From Hominifimenecus microfluidus (GTDB lineage: Bacteria > Bacillota > Clostridia > Lachnospirales > Lachnospiraceae), in assembly GCA_020687485.1 (NCBI GenBank), contig JAJEQR010000006.1:1-64000 (forward strand): 64,000 nt of DNA, in the 5' to 3' direction. The translations under genes and the position numbers were made by a program. Below, piece after piece: positions 39,581 through 47,648 of this stretch. Each line of letters begins with the position of its first letter. Within the stretch, counting starts at the first letter, position 1. The notes beneath the pieces are model-generated. The model searched no databases and was not told the DNA's origin. It saw only the letters and a program-made list of their open reading frames with translations.

Positions 39581-41698
39581 ATGGAGCAATTTACAGAGGG
39601 TGAAAGTACCCGTGAAGAAATAAAGAACAAGCTCCGTCAGAACTTTGACGGTAAGATTGTTCGGAAAGACCTGACAAAGAAAATTAAAGAAGGGGCGAAT
39701 GTCCCAGTGTATGTTCTTGAGTTCTTGTTGGGACAGTATTGCAGTTCAGATGATGAGACGGTTATAGAGAAAGGCGTACAGAATGTGAAGCGTATTCTTG
39801 CTGACAACTTTGTACGCCCGGATGAATCACAGAAAATTCTGTCTCAGCTACGTAAAAAAGGCAGTCACACAATCATTGATATGGTGACTGTTCGACTGGA
39901 TATGAAAAAAGATTGCTTTTTTGCAGAGTTTTCTAATTTGGGCGTTGGTAATGTACCGATTGCCGATGAATATCCAGAAAAATTTGATCGCCTGCTCTGT
40001 GGCGGTATCTGGTGTATTGTTCAGCTGGATTATGAGGTTGAAGGCGACAATAATTTTGGTATTGAGGACATTGATGGAAATCCGCTTCGTTCCAAACAGA
40101 AAAAGCAGAAAGATATTTCACCAATCAGTATCCGTAAGCTGACACCGATCCAGATGCCGCACATTGATATTGATGAACTAAAGCAGGGACGAAAGGCTTT
40201 TACGAAAGATGAATGGCTGGATATTCTTCTTCGTTCTATCGGCATGGAGCCAGATGAATTTACATATCGTGAGAAATGGTTACTTTTAACCCGTATGATT
40301 CCATTAGTTGAAAATAACTTTAATCTTTGTGAGTTGGGACCGAGAAGTACCGGTAAATCTCATCTTTACAAAGAGATTTCACCGAACAGTATTTTAATTT
40401 CCGGTGGACAGACGACGGTTGCAAACCTGTTTTACAATATGGGACGCAAAACGGTCGGATTGGTCGGCTTATGGGACTGTGTAGCCTTTGATGAAGTGGC
40501 AGGTATCAAGTTTAAAGATAAAGATGGCATTCAGATTATGAAGGATTACATGGCATCCGGCTCTTTTGCCCGTGGCAAAGAAGAAAAAGCTGCTACTGCG
40601 TCCATGGTATTTGTGGGAAATATTAATCAGAGTGTGGATGTGCTGTTGAAAACATCCAGTCTGTTTGCACCTTTCCCGCAGGAAATGGGAACAGATACAG
40701 CATTTCTTGATCGTATGCACTGCTATCTTCCAGGATGGGAGATACCGAAGTTCAGACCGGAGCATTTTACTAATGATTATGGTTTTATCAGTGACTATTT
40801 GGCAGAGTTTATCCGAGAGCTTCGCAAGGAGCAGTATGGAGATGCGCTTGATCACTACTTCCGCTTGGGGAGAAATCTGAATCAGCGTGATACAATTGCG
40901 GTTCGTCGTATGATAGACGGTTATCTGAAGTTGATGTACCCAAATGGTGAGTTTACCAAAGAAGAACTGGAAGAAATTATTCAGATTGCATTGGAAATGC
41001 GTCGCCGTGTCAAGGAGCAATTGAAGAAACTGGGCGGTATGGAATTTTATGATGTAAACTTCTCTTATATAGATCTAGAAGATATGTCAGAACATTATGT
41101 TTCCGTACCAGAACAGGGTGGCGGTAAGCTGATACCGGATGGAATGTGTAATCCGGGACAGGTTTATACCGTATCCAGAGGAAAAAGTGGCATGATTGGT
41201 GTATTCCGTTTGGAAAGTCAGATGCTTCCAGGCAATGGCAAAATTGAACGGACTGGCTTAGGCAGTGATTCTAAATGCAAGGAAGCGGTGAACACGGCAT
41301 TTAATTATCTGAAAGCCAACGGCAATCGGATCAGTGGATCTATCAGTACCTCAACTAAGGATTACATCATCAATTATCAGGATTTGCAGGGTATCGGCAT
41401 GACAGATAAACTGGCACTTCCAACATTGATTGCACTTTGTTCGATTGCCCTTGGAAAGCCTGTTGTCAGCAACTTGGCAGTGTTGGGAGATATAACAATT
41501 AGTGGCACAATGATAAAGGTGGATGAACTTGCCAATACACTTCAGGTGTGTCTGGATAGCGGCGCAAAGAAGGTGCTGATTCCAAGTACCTCATTTGTTG
41601 ATTTTGCAAGCGTTCCGGCTGAGCTGATGAGTGCATTTCAGCTGATTCCGTATCAGAGTGCGGAAGATGCGGTGTTTAAGGCGTTGGGGGTAGAGTAA
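39581..41698 (+). CDS. brxL: BREX Lon-like ATPase BrxL
   Basis: BrxL is the AAA+/Lon-like component of type 1 BREX, reported to form DNA-binding rings. The 705-residue product has Walker A GPRSTGKSH near residue 253, Walker B WDCVAFDEVAG and an arginine-finger region. A C-terminal Lon-protease-like fold covers about 540-705 (ALPTLIALCSIALGKPVV, GDITISGTMIKVDEL). The ATG at 39581 has GGAGG 8 bases upstream; the frame's earlier ATG at 39560 overlaps the pglZ stop. It is the last BREX core gene. Confidence 0.95.
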   Translation: MEQFTEGESTREEIKNKLRQNFDGKIVRKDLTKKIKEGANVPVYVLEFLLGQYCSSDDETVIEKGVQNVKRILADNFVRPDESQKILSQLRKKGSHTIIDMVTVRLDMKKDCFFAEFSNLGVGNVPIADEYPEKFDRLLCGGIWCIVQLDYEVEGDNNFGIEDIDGNPLRSKQKKQKDISPISIRKLTPIQMPHIDIDELKQGRKAFTKDEWLDILLRSIGMEPDEFTYREKWLLLTRMIPLVENNFNLCELGPRSTGKSHLYKEISPNSILISGGQTTVANLFYNMGRKTVGLVGLWDCVAFDEVAGIKFKDKDGIQIMKDYMASGSFARGKEEKAATASMVFVGNINQSVDVLLKTSSLFAPFPQEMGTDTAFLDRMHCYLPGWEIPKFRPEHFTNDYGFISDYLAEFIRELRKEQYGDALDHYFRLGRNLNQRDTIAVRRMIDGYLKLMYPNGEFTKEELEEIIQIALEMRRRVKEQLKKLGGMEFYDVNFSYIDLEDMSEHYVSVPEQGGGKLIPDGMCNPGQVYTVSRGKSGMIGVFRLESQMLPGNGKIERTGLGSDSKCKEAVNTAFNYLKANGNRISGSISTSTKDYIINYQDLQGIGMTDKLALPTLIALCSIALGKPVVSNLAVLGDITISGTMIKVDELANTLQVCLDSGAKKVLIPSTSFVDFASVPAELMSAFQLIPYQSAEDAVFKALGVE

Positions 41699-41720
41699 AA
41701 TCGAAGATAGGAGGCTACGA

Positions 41721-43361
41721 ATGGCTATTGAGAAGGTAATCATTCAAAATTTTAAGAAGTTTAAAAATCCGTTTGAAGTAAAATTTAATGAAAATATCAA
41801 TCTTCTGGTTGGTGATAATGAATCTGGAAAATCTACTATTCTTGAAGCCATTCATGTGGCTTTAACGGGTATGTATGCTGGTCGAAATATTAGAAATCAG
41901 CTATCAACATATTTATTTAATAGAGAAGCAGTTGAGGAATACCTGGCATCAGTGGAAAATGGACAACCGATTGCACCTCCAGAAATAATGATTGAGTTAT
42001 ATTTCAAAAGTGGAACATTGCCTGAATATGAAGGAAATGGTAATTCCGAAAAAAGTGATGGTATAGAGGGAATCAGATTCACAATTAGTTTTTCTGATAA
42101 ATTTAATTCAGAATATGAAAGTTTGCTGAAAACAGAAAAAATTACAAGTTTGCCTATTGAATTTTATGAAGCTAAATGGTTTTCTTTTAGCCGAGATGAA
42201 AAAATGCCCAGATTCATACCAATAAAGTCTGTAATGATTGATTCGTCAAATTACAGATACCAAAATGGGTCTGATGTATATATTTCCAGAGTAGTAAAGG
42301 ATTTCCTTGAACCAGAGGACATAACAGCAATAACACAAGCCCATAGAAATATGATAGATGAGTTTGCACAAAATGAAGCAATTCAGTCAATCAATGAGAA
42401 AATTAGTGCAGCGTCTACTGTTATGAATGGGAAATTATCATTGAGTGCCGATCAGGGAGTTCAAAATTCTTGGGAGTCAAGTTTGGTTACGCAGGTGGAT
42501 GGAATCCCGTTTGCTCATGCTGGAAAAGGTGCACAATGTATCATAAAAACACAATTAGCTTTAAGTCATAAACAGGCAGAAAAAGCAAGTATTATTTTGA
42601 TTGAAGAACCTGAAAGTCATTTGTCTTTTTCTCGATTAAGCGAACTAATGGGAGTTATTGAAAAGGCTGCATCTGGTAGACAAATTATAGCATCAACGCA
42701 TAGTAGCTTTGTCGCTAATAAACTCGGACTGGAAAATTTAATTTTGCTTTCAGGCGATAATTGTTGCTCGATGCAATCGCTCAAAAAGGAAACTTTTGAA
42801 TTTTTCAAAAAAGTGGCAGGTTATGATACACTGCGATTGATTCTTTGTAAAAAATCAATCTTAGTAGAGGGCGATTCAGATGAGCTGGTTGTTCAGCGGG
42901 CATATATGGATACTCATGAGGGGCGGCTTCCTATCCAAGATGGAATAGATGTAATGACCGTAGGTGGGGTGACATTTAAGCGGTATCTTGAAATTGCACA
43001 GACACTAAACAAAGAAACAGCTGTTGTTACGGATAATGATGGAAATATTGAAGCTGTTAAGAAAAAGTACAAAGAATATGAAGAAATACAATGTATTCAT
43101 ATATGTGTTGATGAGGTAGTGGATACAGGTGATTTGAAACTGTCAGGTAAGGATTTTAATTATAATACCTTAGAACCGAAAATATTAAAAGAAAATGGAC
43201 GAGAAGCAATGAACAATATTTTTGGAACTAACTACGATACGGATGATGAGATGCACAAATATATGCACGCTCATAAGACGGATTGTGCCATAGCAATTTT
43301 TGAATCGGCTACGAAAATTAAATATCCTGAGTATATAATGAGGGCGATAAAAAATGAGTAG
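41721..43361 (+). CDS. OLD-family ATPase/TOPRIM nuclease, GajA-like
   Basis: The 546-residue product has an ABC/SMC-type ATPase (Walker A GDNESGKST at 31-39, Walker B IILIEEPESH) interrupted as in OLD proteins. A C-terminal TOPRIM domain carries the acidic motifs ILVEGDSDE (about 380) and VVTDNDGN (about 437). An OLD protein paired with a UvrD-like helicase gene defines class 2 OLD nucleases, the class of GajA in the Gabija anti-phage system. The next gene is such a helicase, overlapping by eight bases. TAGGAGG precedes the ATG. AT-rich compared with brxL. Confidence 0.87.
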   Translation: MAIEKVIIQNFKKFKNPFEVKFNENINLLVGDNESGKSTILEAIHVALTGMYAGRNIRNQLSTYLFNREAVEEYLASVENGQPIAPPEIMIELYFKSGTLPEYEGNGNSEKSDGIEGIRFTISFSDKFNSEYESLLKTEKITSLPIEFYEAKWFSFSRDEKMPRFIPIKSVMIDSSNYRYQNGSDVYISRVVKDFLEPEDITAITQAHRNMIDEFAQNEAIQSINEKISAASTVMNGKLSLSADQGVQNSWESSLVTQVDGIPFAHAGKGAQCIIKTQLALSHKQAEKASIILIEEPESHLSFSRLSELMGVIEKAASGRQIIASTHSSFVANKLGLENLILLSGDNCCSMQSLKKETFEFFKKVAGYDTLRLILCKKSILVEGDSDELVVQRAYMDTHEGRLPIQDGIDVMTVGGVTFKRYLEIAQTLNKETAVVTDNDGNIEAVKKKYKEYEEIQCIHICVDEVVDTGDLKLSGKDFNYNTLEPKILKENGREAMNNIFGTNYDTDDEMHKYMHAHKTDCAIAIFESATKIKYPEYIMRAIKNE

Positions 43362-44442
43362 TCTAATTATTGCGGCGGCAGGGGCAGGAAAAGCAACATT
43401 TCTTGTAAAGAAGGCATTAGAGATTTCTGAAAATGTTTTGATAACAACTTATACCGATGCTAATGAACAAAGCATTAGAGACAAATTTTACGAAATAAAT
43501 GGTTGTATTCCATCCAATGTAACTATTATGCCGTGGTTTTCGCTGTTAATCAAGCATGGTATACGACCTTACCAAAGCTATCTTATAAATAATAGGGTAT
43601 CCGGTGTGTTATTAGTGAATAAGGCAGATAAAAATTTGTTGAGACTAAAGGATACAAATGAGAAAAAATATGTCACGGCTTCCGGTAATGTATATTCAAA
43701 TATGATTTCAAAATTGCCCTGTGTTTTGGACGAATTATCGAATGGATGTGTATTTCGCAGAATACGAAAAATTTTTTCTTATGTTTTTGTAGATGAAATA
43801 CAAGATTTTGTCGGATATGATTTAGAAGTTATAAAAAAGTTGCATGAGGTTGGTTGCAACATGACTTTAGTAGGAGATCCTCGTCAGACGACGTATCGAA
43901 CTCATTACGAAGCAAAATATAAAAAATATGCAGGTGGGAAAATAGTAATTTTTGTGCAGGATAATATTGCCGGAATGAATATTGATACCACAACATTATC
44001 GACATCTCATAGAAATAATCAGATTATATGTGATCTTGCAAATCAGATGTATCCTGATATGAAGCCATGCGATTCTGCCATGAATGAAAAAACGGGACAT
44101 GATGGAATATTTTGGGTTCACGAGAATGATATTGATAAATATGTAGATATATATAATCCTGTTCAGTTGCGGTATGATAAAAGAACCAAGGTAAATCCCA
44201 TCCCAAAAACGATGAATTTTGGATTGTCCAAGGGACTTACTTTTAATAGAGTCTTGATTTACCCGACGAAACCAATGCTGGATTGGTTGTCAGGAAAGTC
44301 CAAAGACATGAAGGATGAAAGTCTTTCTAAGTTTTATGTTGCAGTGACGAGAGCACGGTATAGTGTGGCTTTTGTATACAAGACAAAACGACTTCCAACT
44401 AACGATATTGGAACAAAGTGGACACCTGATGTATTGGAATAA
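43354..44442 (+). CDS. compact UvrD-like SF1 helicase, GajB-like
   Basis: The 362-residue product carries the SF1A motifs in order: Walker A-like AAAGAGKATF at the N-terminus, DEIQD, LVGDPRQTTY, LSTSHRN, GLSKGLTFNRVLI and YVAVTRARYS. It is shorter than the roughly 500 residues of Bacillus GajB. It begins at Walker A with no Q motif, and the usual GKT is GKA followed by Thr. Whether it still hydrolyses ATP or unwinds DNA is uncertain. It overlaps the GajA-like gene and is probably its partner. The UvrD 1B/2B insertions appear to be missing. Confidence 0.83.
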   Translation: MSSLIIAAAGAGKATFLVKKALEISENVLITTYTDANEQSIRDKFYEINGCIPSNVTIMPWFSLLIKHGIRPYQSYLINNRVSGVLLVNKADKNLLRLKDTNEKKYVTASGNVYSNMISKLPCVLDELSNGCVFRRIRKIFSYVFVDEIQDFVGYDLEVIKKLHEVGCNMTLVGDPRQTTYRTHYEAKYKKYAGGKIVIFVQDNIAGMNIDTTTLSTSHRNNQIICDLANQMYPDMKPCDSAMNEKTGHDGIFWVHENDIDKYVDIYNPVQLRYDKRTKVNPIPKTMNFGLSKGLTFNRVLIYPTKPMLDWLSGKSKDMKDESLSKFYVAVTRARYSVAFVYKTKRLPTNDIGTKWTPDVLE

Positions 44443-44510
44443 ATAATAGATTACACGACAAGAAGTAATTTAGTTGTTATAAGTAATAATACTGTGTATT
44501 GGGCATAATC

Positions 44511-44550
44511 TAAGTTTCGCTAAGTTTCGCTAAGTTTCGCTAAGTTTCGC
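44511..44550. repeat. four tandem copies of a 10-bp motif
   Basis: TAAGTTTCGC is repeated four times without interruption. Two degenerate copies (TAAGTTTTGC, TAAGTTTCAC) lie at about 44666-44686, at the 3' end of the XRE gene. One repeat per DNA turn would suit cooperative protein binding. Confidence 0.9.
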
Positions 44551-44590
44551 TTATGTAGGTGTCTGAGGGAAATTCGATAGTTAAAACATG

Positions 44591-44638
44591 AAAAAAAGCA
44601 CTGAAAACCGTTTGATTATTGGTTTTACAGTGCTTTTT
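44591..44638. terminator. bidirectional terminator between Gabija-like and XRE genes
   Basis: AAAAAAAGCACTG-AAAACC pairs with GGTTTTACAGTGCTTTTT, giving A- and T-runs on both sides. It lies between convergent genes. Confidence 0.88.
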
Positions 44639-44678
44639 CTTTTACTAAAGAGAAAAAAAGCAGTGAATTTAAGTTTTG

Positions 44679-45248
44679 CTAAGTTTCACTGAGTTCTGAT
44701 TTTACAGACCGCCATTGTTTCTTAGGCTCATATTTCCCACACCCGTCACAAGTCTGTGGCCAGTTGATTTTCCATTCAAAATATTCATCTCTGGTAATCT
44801 CACCGGATTTTAGTTCATCCATTCGAATTACCCATTCTTTCAGAAAATCATTCAGAACCCCATAGTCAAACCACATACAGACAGGTGCATGAGCCGGCCA
44901 GCCATCATTGTCATGATAGTAAACGGAAGTGTCTGCTACTTCATTACATTTTTCACCGGGAAATTTCTTAGGGAGAAACAGATGCAATGCAGATGGATTA
45001 AATTCATCCAGCCAGAAAAGCAGTTCCATCATTTCGGAAGCGTCACGTCCAGCGGTATCATAGAGGGTATAAGGATTGACATCCAGAGCCTTAGCCATTT
45101 TATCGACCAGATCTTTTTTTGGAACACGAACGCCTTTTTCATATTGTACAATTCTATGTTGATCGGTCAGTCCAATCTTCTCTGACAGTTCTTTTTGTGT
45201 CATTTTCCGGAATGTCCGAATTTTTTTTAGTTTCAGATTAAAATTCAT
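44679..45248 (-). CDS. XRE-family regulator with C-terminal CxxC domain
   Basis: The 189-residue product has an N-terminal Cro/C1 helix-turn-helix (MTQKELSEKIGL, IVQYEKGVRVPKKDLVDKMAKAL). A longer domain follows with NDGWPAHAPVCMWFDYG and a CxxC pair (TCDGCGKYEP). It is on the minus strand, divergent from xis and int. It probably senses a signal and controls excision or the element's genes. A good ribosome site (GAGGTGAC) lies upstream on the minus strand. Confidence 0.85.
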   Translation of the reverse strand: MNFNLKLKKIRTFRKMTQKELSEKIGLTDQHRIVQYEKGVRVPKKDLVDKMAKALDVNPYTLYDTAGRDASEMMELLFWLDEFNPSALHLFLPKKFPGEKCNEVADTSVYYHDNDGWPAHAPVCMWFDYGVLNDFLKEWVIRMDELKSGEITRDEYFEWKINWPQTCDGCGKYEPKKQWRSVKSELSET

Positions 45249-45813
45249 AAAGTCACCTCTGCATTAGTCCTGATAAACATCCATTAAAGACAGTAAAATC
45301 AAGAAATGAATAACTATTTGTCCATATTATAACACAAGCTGGCAGAAAATCAATAAAAAAGAGTACAAAAAAGAACCTAAAACACATGAAGTGGTATTGA
45401 CATTAGCAGTAACGGGGGATATAATGGCATTAAATCGAAATAGGTACAAAAATGTATACCCACAAAACTTTTGATTGTTGAACCTTGAAAATTGAATGAG
45501 CTGTATGGGTGCCTTTCGGGGCTTAAAGGTAACACAGGATTCCACCGCTGTATCAGAGAGTAGTATGTGGAAACCGAAGATACTCCGGCAACGGCTGGTA
45601 TGCTTGAGAAGAAGCTGCCAGTATTCAGAAAGATTTCTGATAGAGGTCAAATGTAACGTTGACACCGCTATATACAAATGGAAGCCAACACGCCGAACGG
45701 AATGGAAAATCATCGTAAGAAGTCCAAATAAAAAGTAGATGTACTGACAACGGGCATAACCGCTGTCTGGGAGGTGATGCAGAAGAATACGGAGGAAAGG
45801 AGGTATGTGCATC
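45249..45813 (+). other. 565-bp leader before xis, possible structured RNA
   Basis: No gene is supported. The motif ACCGCTGT or a close variant occurs at 45544, 45664 and 45759. A hairpin-like GCCTTTCGGGGCTTAAAGGT is near 45512-45533. An 80-residue frame at 45496-45738 lacks a ribosome site. The region could be a regulated leader controlling xis/int, or hold Xis sites. Confidence 0.4.
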
Positions 45814-46008
45814 ATGAGAAAAACAACAGAGTATAAGGCTGAGAACCGTCTGACGGTAGATATTGAAGGATTAATGGCAATGTTATCCTGCGGAGAAGTA
45901 ACTGCAAAGAAAATTGCAGACTATGCAGAAGCAAGAGTGATTGTTGGAAGACGTGTTCTCTATAACGTGGATAAGATAAAAAAATATCTTGATGCAATGG
46001 CAGTGTAA
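45814..46008 (+). CDS. excisionase-like small HTH protein
   Basis: The 64-residue product (from MRKTTEYKAENRL) matches small excisionase-type proteins of clostridial elements, with CGEVTAKKIADYAEARVIVGRR and YNVDKIKKYLDAM. Excisionases bind att DNA and direct the integrase towards excision. AGGAGG at 45797-45802 fits the ATG at 45814 better than the one at 45805. The integrase gene follows. Confidence 0.8.
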   Translation: MRKTTEYKAENRLTVDIEGLMAMLSCGEVTAKKIADYAEARVIVGRRVLYNVDKIKKYLDAMAV

Positions 46009-46239
46009 TGAAAGATAAAAGGATAAAATACAACAACTTTCCTTCGGAATGAAAAGGGAAAAGGGTAAAATATTCCTGCGAAACAGGCAAATAAAAATTA
46101 GCATTTTGCAGGGATTTACCCTTGGAAATCATAAAATATTATGTTAATCTGTGAGCAGATATCAGGCAGTAAATGGCTGATACCGACAGGACAAAAATCA
46201 TTCCGAATAACGAAAAATGAAGTGAAAGGAATGATTGAT

Positions 46240-47463
46240 ATGGCAAGAAAAGATAATAAAGGCAGAAATTTAAAAACAGGTGAATACCAGCGGCCGGATG
46301 GACGTTATGAGTATCGTTACAAGGATGAAATTACCGGAAAGCGTAATTCGGTTTATGCAGCTGATCTGGCGAGTCTGCGAGAAATGGAAAAGAAGATCAA
46401 TAAGGATATGGAGGATCTGCTTATTACAGACGCATCAGTCAAGAAGCTGACTGTAAATACGTTGTTTGAGCGATACATGGCAACAAAGAATATCAAGGAA
46501 AGAACGAAAAAGAATTATATCCGTATGTGGGACTACCGGATACGAAATACTTTGGGAAACATTCGTGTTGTAGATTTTAAGACATCTCACGTAAGGATGT
46601 TCTTTTCCGCATTGTCAGATGAAGGACTGGCACACAGTACGATCAAAGGTCTTTATGGCTTATTGAATCCCAGTTTTGAACTGGCAGTGGATGATGGGAT
46701 TATCCGCAAGAATCCGGTAACAGGAACACTTGGAGATTATGGGGCTCCAGCAAAGGAGAAAGAAGCACTGACACTGGAACAGCAGGAAAAACTTCTGAAG
46801 TTTGTTGAACAGAGTAATGTGTATAAGCCTCATCTTCCAATGATGCAGGTTATGTTTGGGGCTTGCCTGAGAGTGAGTGAAACCATCGGCTTAACCTGGT
46901 CGGATGTGGATATGAAGAATCGGGAGATCCATGTAGGTGGACAGCTTGTATATTATGAAGGTGATGAAGGATATTGTTTCCATGATTCAGAAACCAAAAC
47001 GGATGCAGGAATCAGAGACATTCCTATGACACAGATGGTATATGATGCGTTCCGTAAACAGAGAGAGCTGAACCTGATGCTTGGTTTGCAGAGTAATGTA
47101 GAGATTGGTGGACGCAGTGGATTCATCTTCAATACAAAGCATGGACGTCCGATTATGCCAGCGGGAGTGAACAGCTTTCTGAAAAATATTGTCAATGCCT
47201 ATAATAAGAAAGAAAGCAAACTGGCAGAAGAAGAGAAACGAGAGCCGGAGCTGATGCCTCCCATTTCATCGCATACCCTTCGTCATACGGGATGTACCAG
47301 ATTGGGTGAGAACAATGTCAATCCTAAAGTTATGCAGTATGTCATGGGCCATTCGGATGCACAGATCACAATGAATGTCTACAATCATATTGCAGAAAAG
47401 TCTCATGTGGAGAACGAGATGTCTAAAATGAATCTGCCAGAAACCGTACCTGCTGTGGTATAA
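46240..47463 (+). CDS. Tn916-type tyrosine recombinase (integrase)
   Basis: The 407-residue protein has an N-terminal AT-hook-like/arm-binding domain (MARKDNKGRNLKTGEYQRPDG...), a SAM-like core-binding domain and a catalytic domain. Catalytic residues include Arg in GACLRVSE (about 210), HxxR in HTLRHTG (about 344-348) and the His and Tyr of GHSDAQITMNVYNH (about 369-381). AAAGGA lies before the ATG at 46240; longer frames begin upstream without support. It lies about 165 bases from the right att repeat, as usual. Confidence 0.95.
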   Translation: MARKDNKGRNLKTGEYQRPDGRYEYRYKDEITGKRNSVYAADLASLREMEKKINKDMEDLLITDASVKKLTVNTLFERYMATKNIKERTKKNYIRMWDYRIRNTLGNIRVVDFKTSHVRMFFSALSDEGLAHSTIKGLYGLLNPSFELAVDDGIIRKNPVTGTLGDYGAPAKEKEALTLEQQEKLLKFVEQSNVYKPHLPMMQVMFGACLRVSETIGLTWSDVDMKNREIHVGGQLVYYEGDEGYCFHDSETKTDAGIRDIPMTQMVYDAFRKQRELNLMLGLQSNVEIGGRSGFIFNTKHGRPIMPAGVNSFLKNIVNAYNKKESKLAEEEKREPELMPPISSHTLRHTGCTRLGENNVNPKVMQYVMGHSDAQITMNVYNHIAEKSHVENEMSKMNLPETVPAVV

Positions 47464-47470
47464 ACCAGAA

Positions 47471-47545
47471 GTCGTTGTCGTAAAATGTGGTAAGAAAATC
47501 AGACGAATATATTTTTCCAAGAATTTGTGGTAAAAATGTGGTCAA
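47471..47545. promoter_or_regulatory. probable integrase arm-type sites, right end
   Basis: GTCGTTGTCGTAAAATGTGG and two further TGTGGT(A/C)A motifs at 47524-47545 match motifs at 20147-20175 near the left end. They lie between int and attR. Confidence 0.45.
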
Positions 47546-47627
47546 ATCAAGAAAATCGAGTGCGAAAGTAAGTGAAAAATCCCTGTGAAGCCCGTAAAAT
47601 CAAGGCTTCACAAAATCTTCACAAAAT

Positions 47628-47648
47628 AATTAGCACTCACCTCTTGAT
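47628..47648. repeat. right attachment repeat (attR)
   Basis: Exact copy of the 21-bp repeat at 20018-20038. Its last bases (CTTGAT) are already in frame with the P-type ATPase remnant that follows. Confidence 0.85.

Larger units (their letters stand above)
20018..47648. mobile_element. mobilizable integrative element carrying BREX and Gabija-like defence
   Basis: The element is bounded by direct repeats of about 21 bp at 20018-20038 and 47628-47648. It contains a tyrosine integrase and xis at the right end, relaxase, MobC, ParM and a partner, TnpV and a broken replication-initiator-type gene. No type IV secretion, coupling protein or VirB4 gene is visible, so it would need a helper for transfer. 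Cargo at 25369-44442 is dedicated to phage defence. Length between repeats is about 27.6 kb. Confidence 0.85.

Noticed and set aside
41721..43361. PARIS or retron-type system
   Set aside because: ATPase and TOPRIM are fused in one protein and paired with a UvrD-like helicase, which fits Gabija/class 2 OLD; no reverse transcriptase is present.
45496..45738. 80-residue frame in the xis leader
   Set aside because: No ribosome site and no similarity; the sequence looks like a leader or regulatory region.
20018..47648. Self-transmissible conjugative element
   Set aside because: No VirB4, coupling protein or other type IV secretion gene was found, so mobilizable is the safer call.
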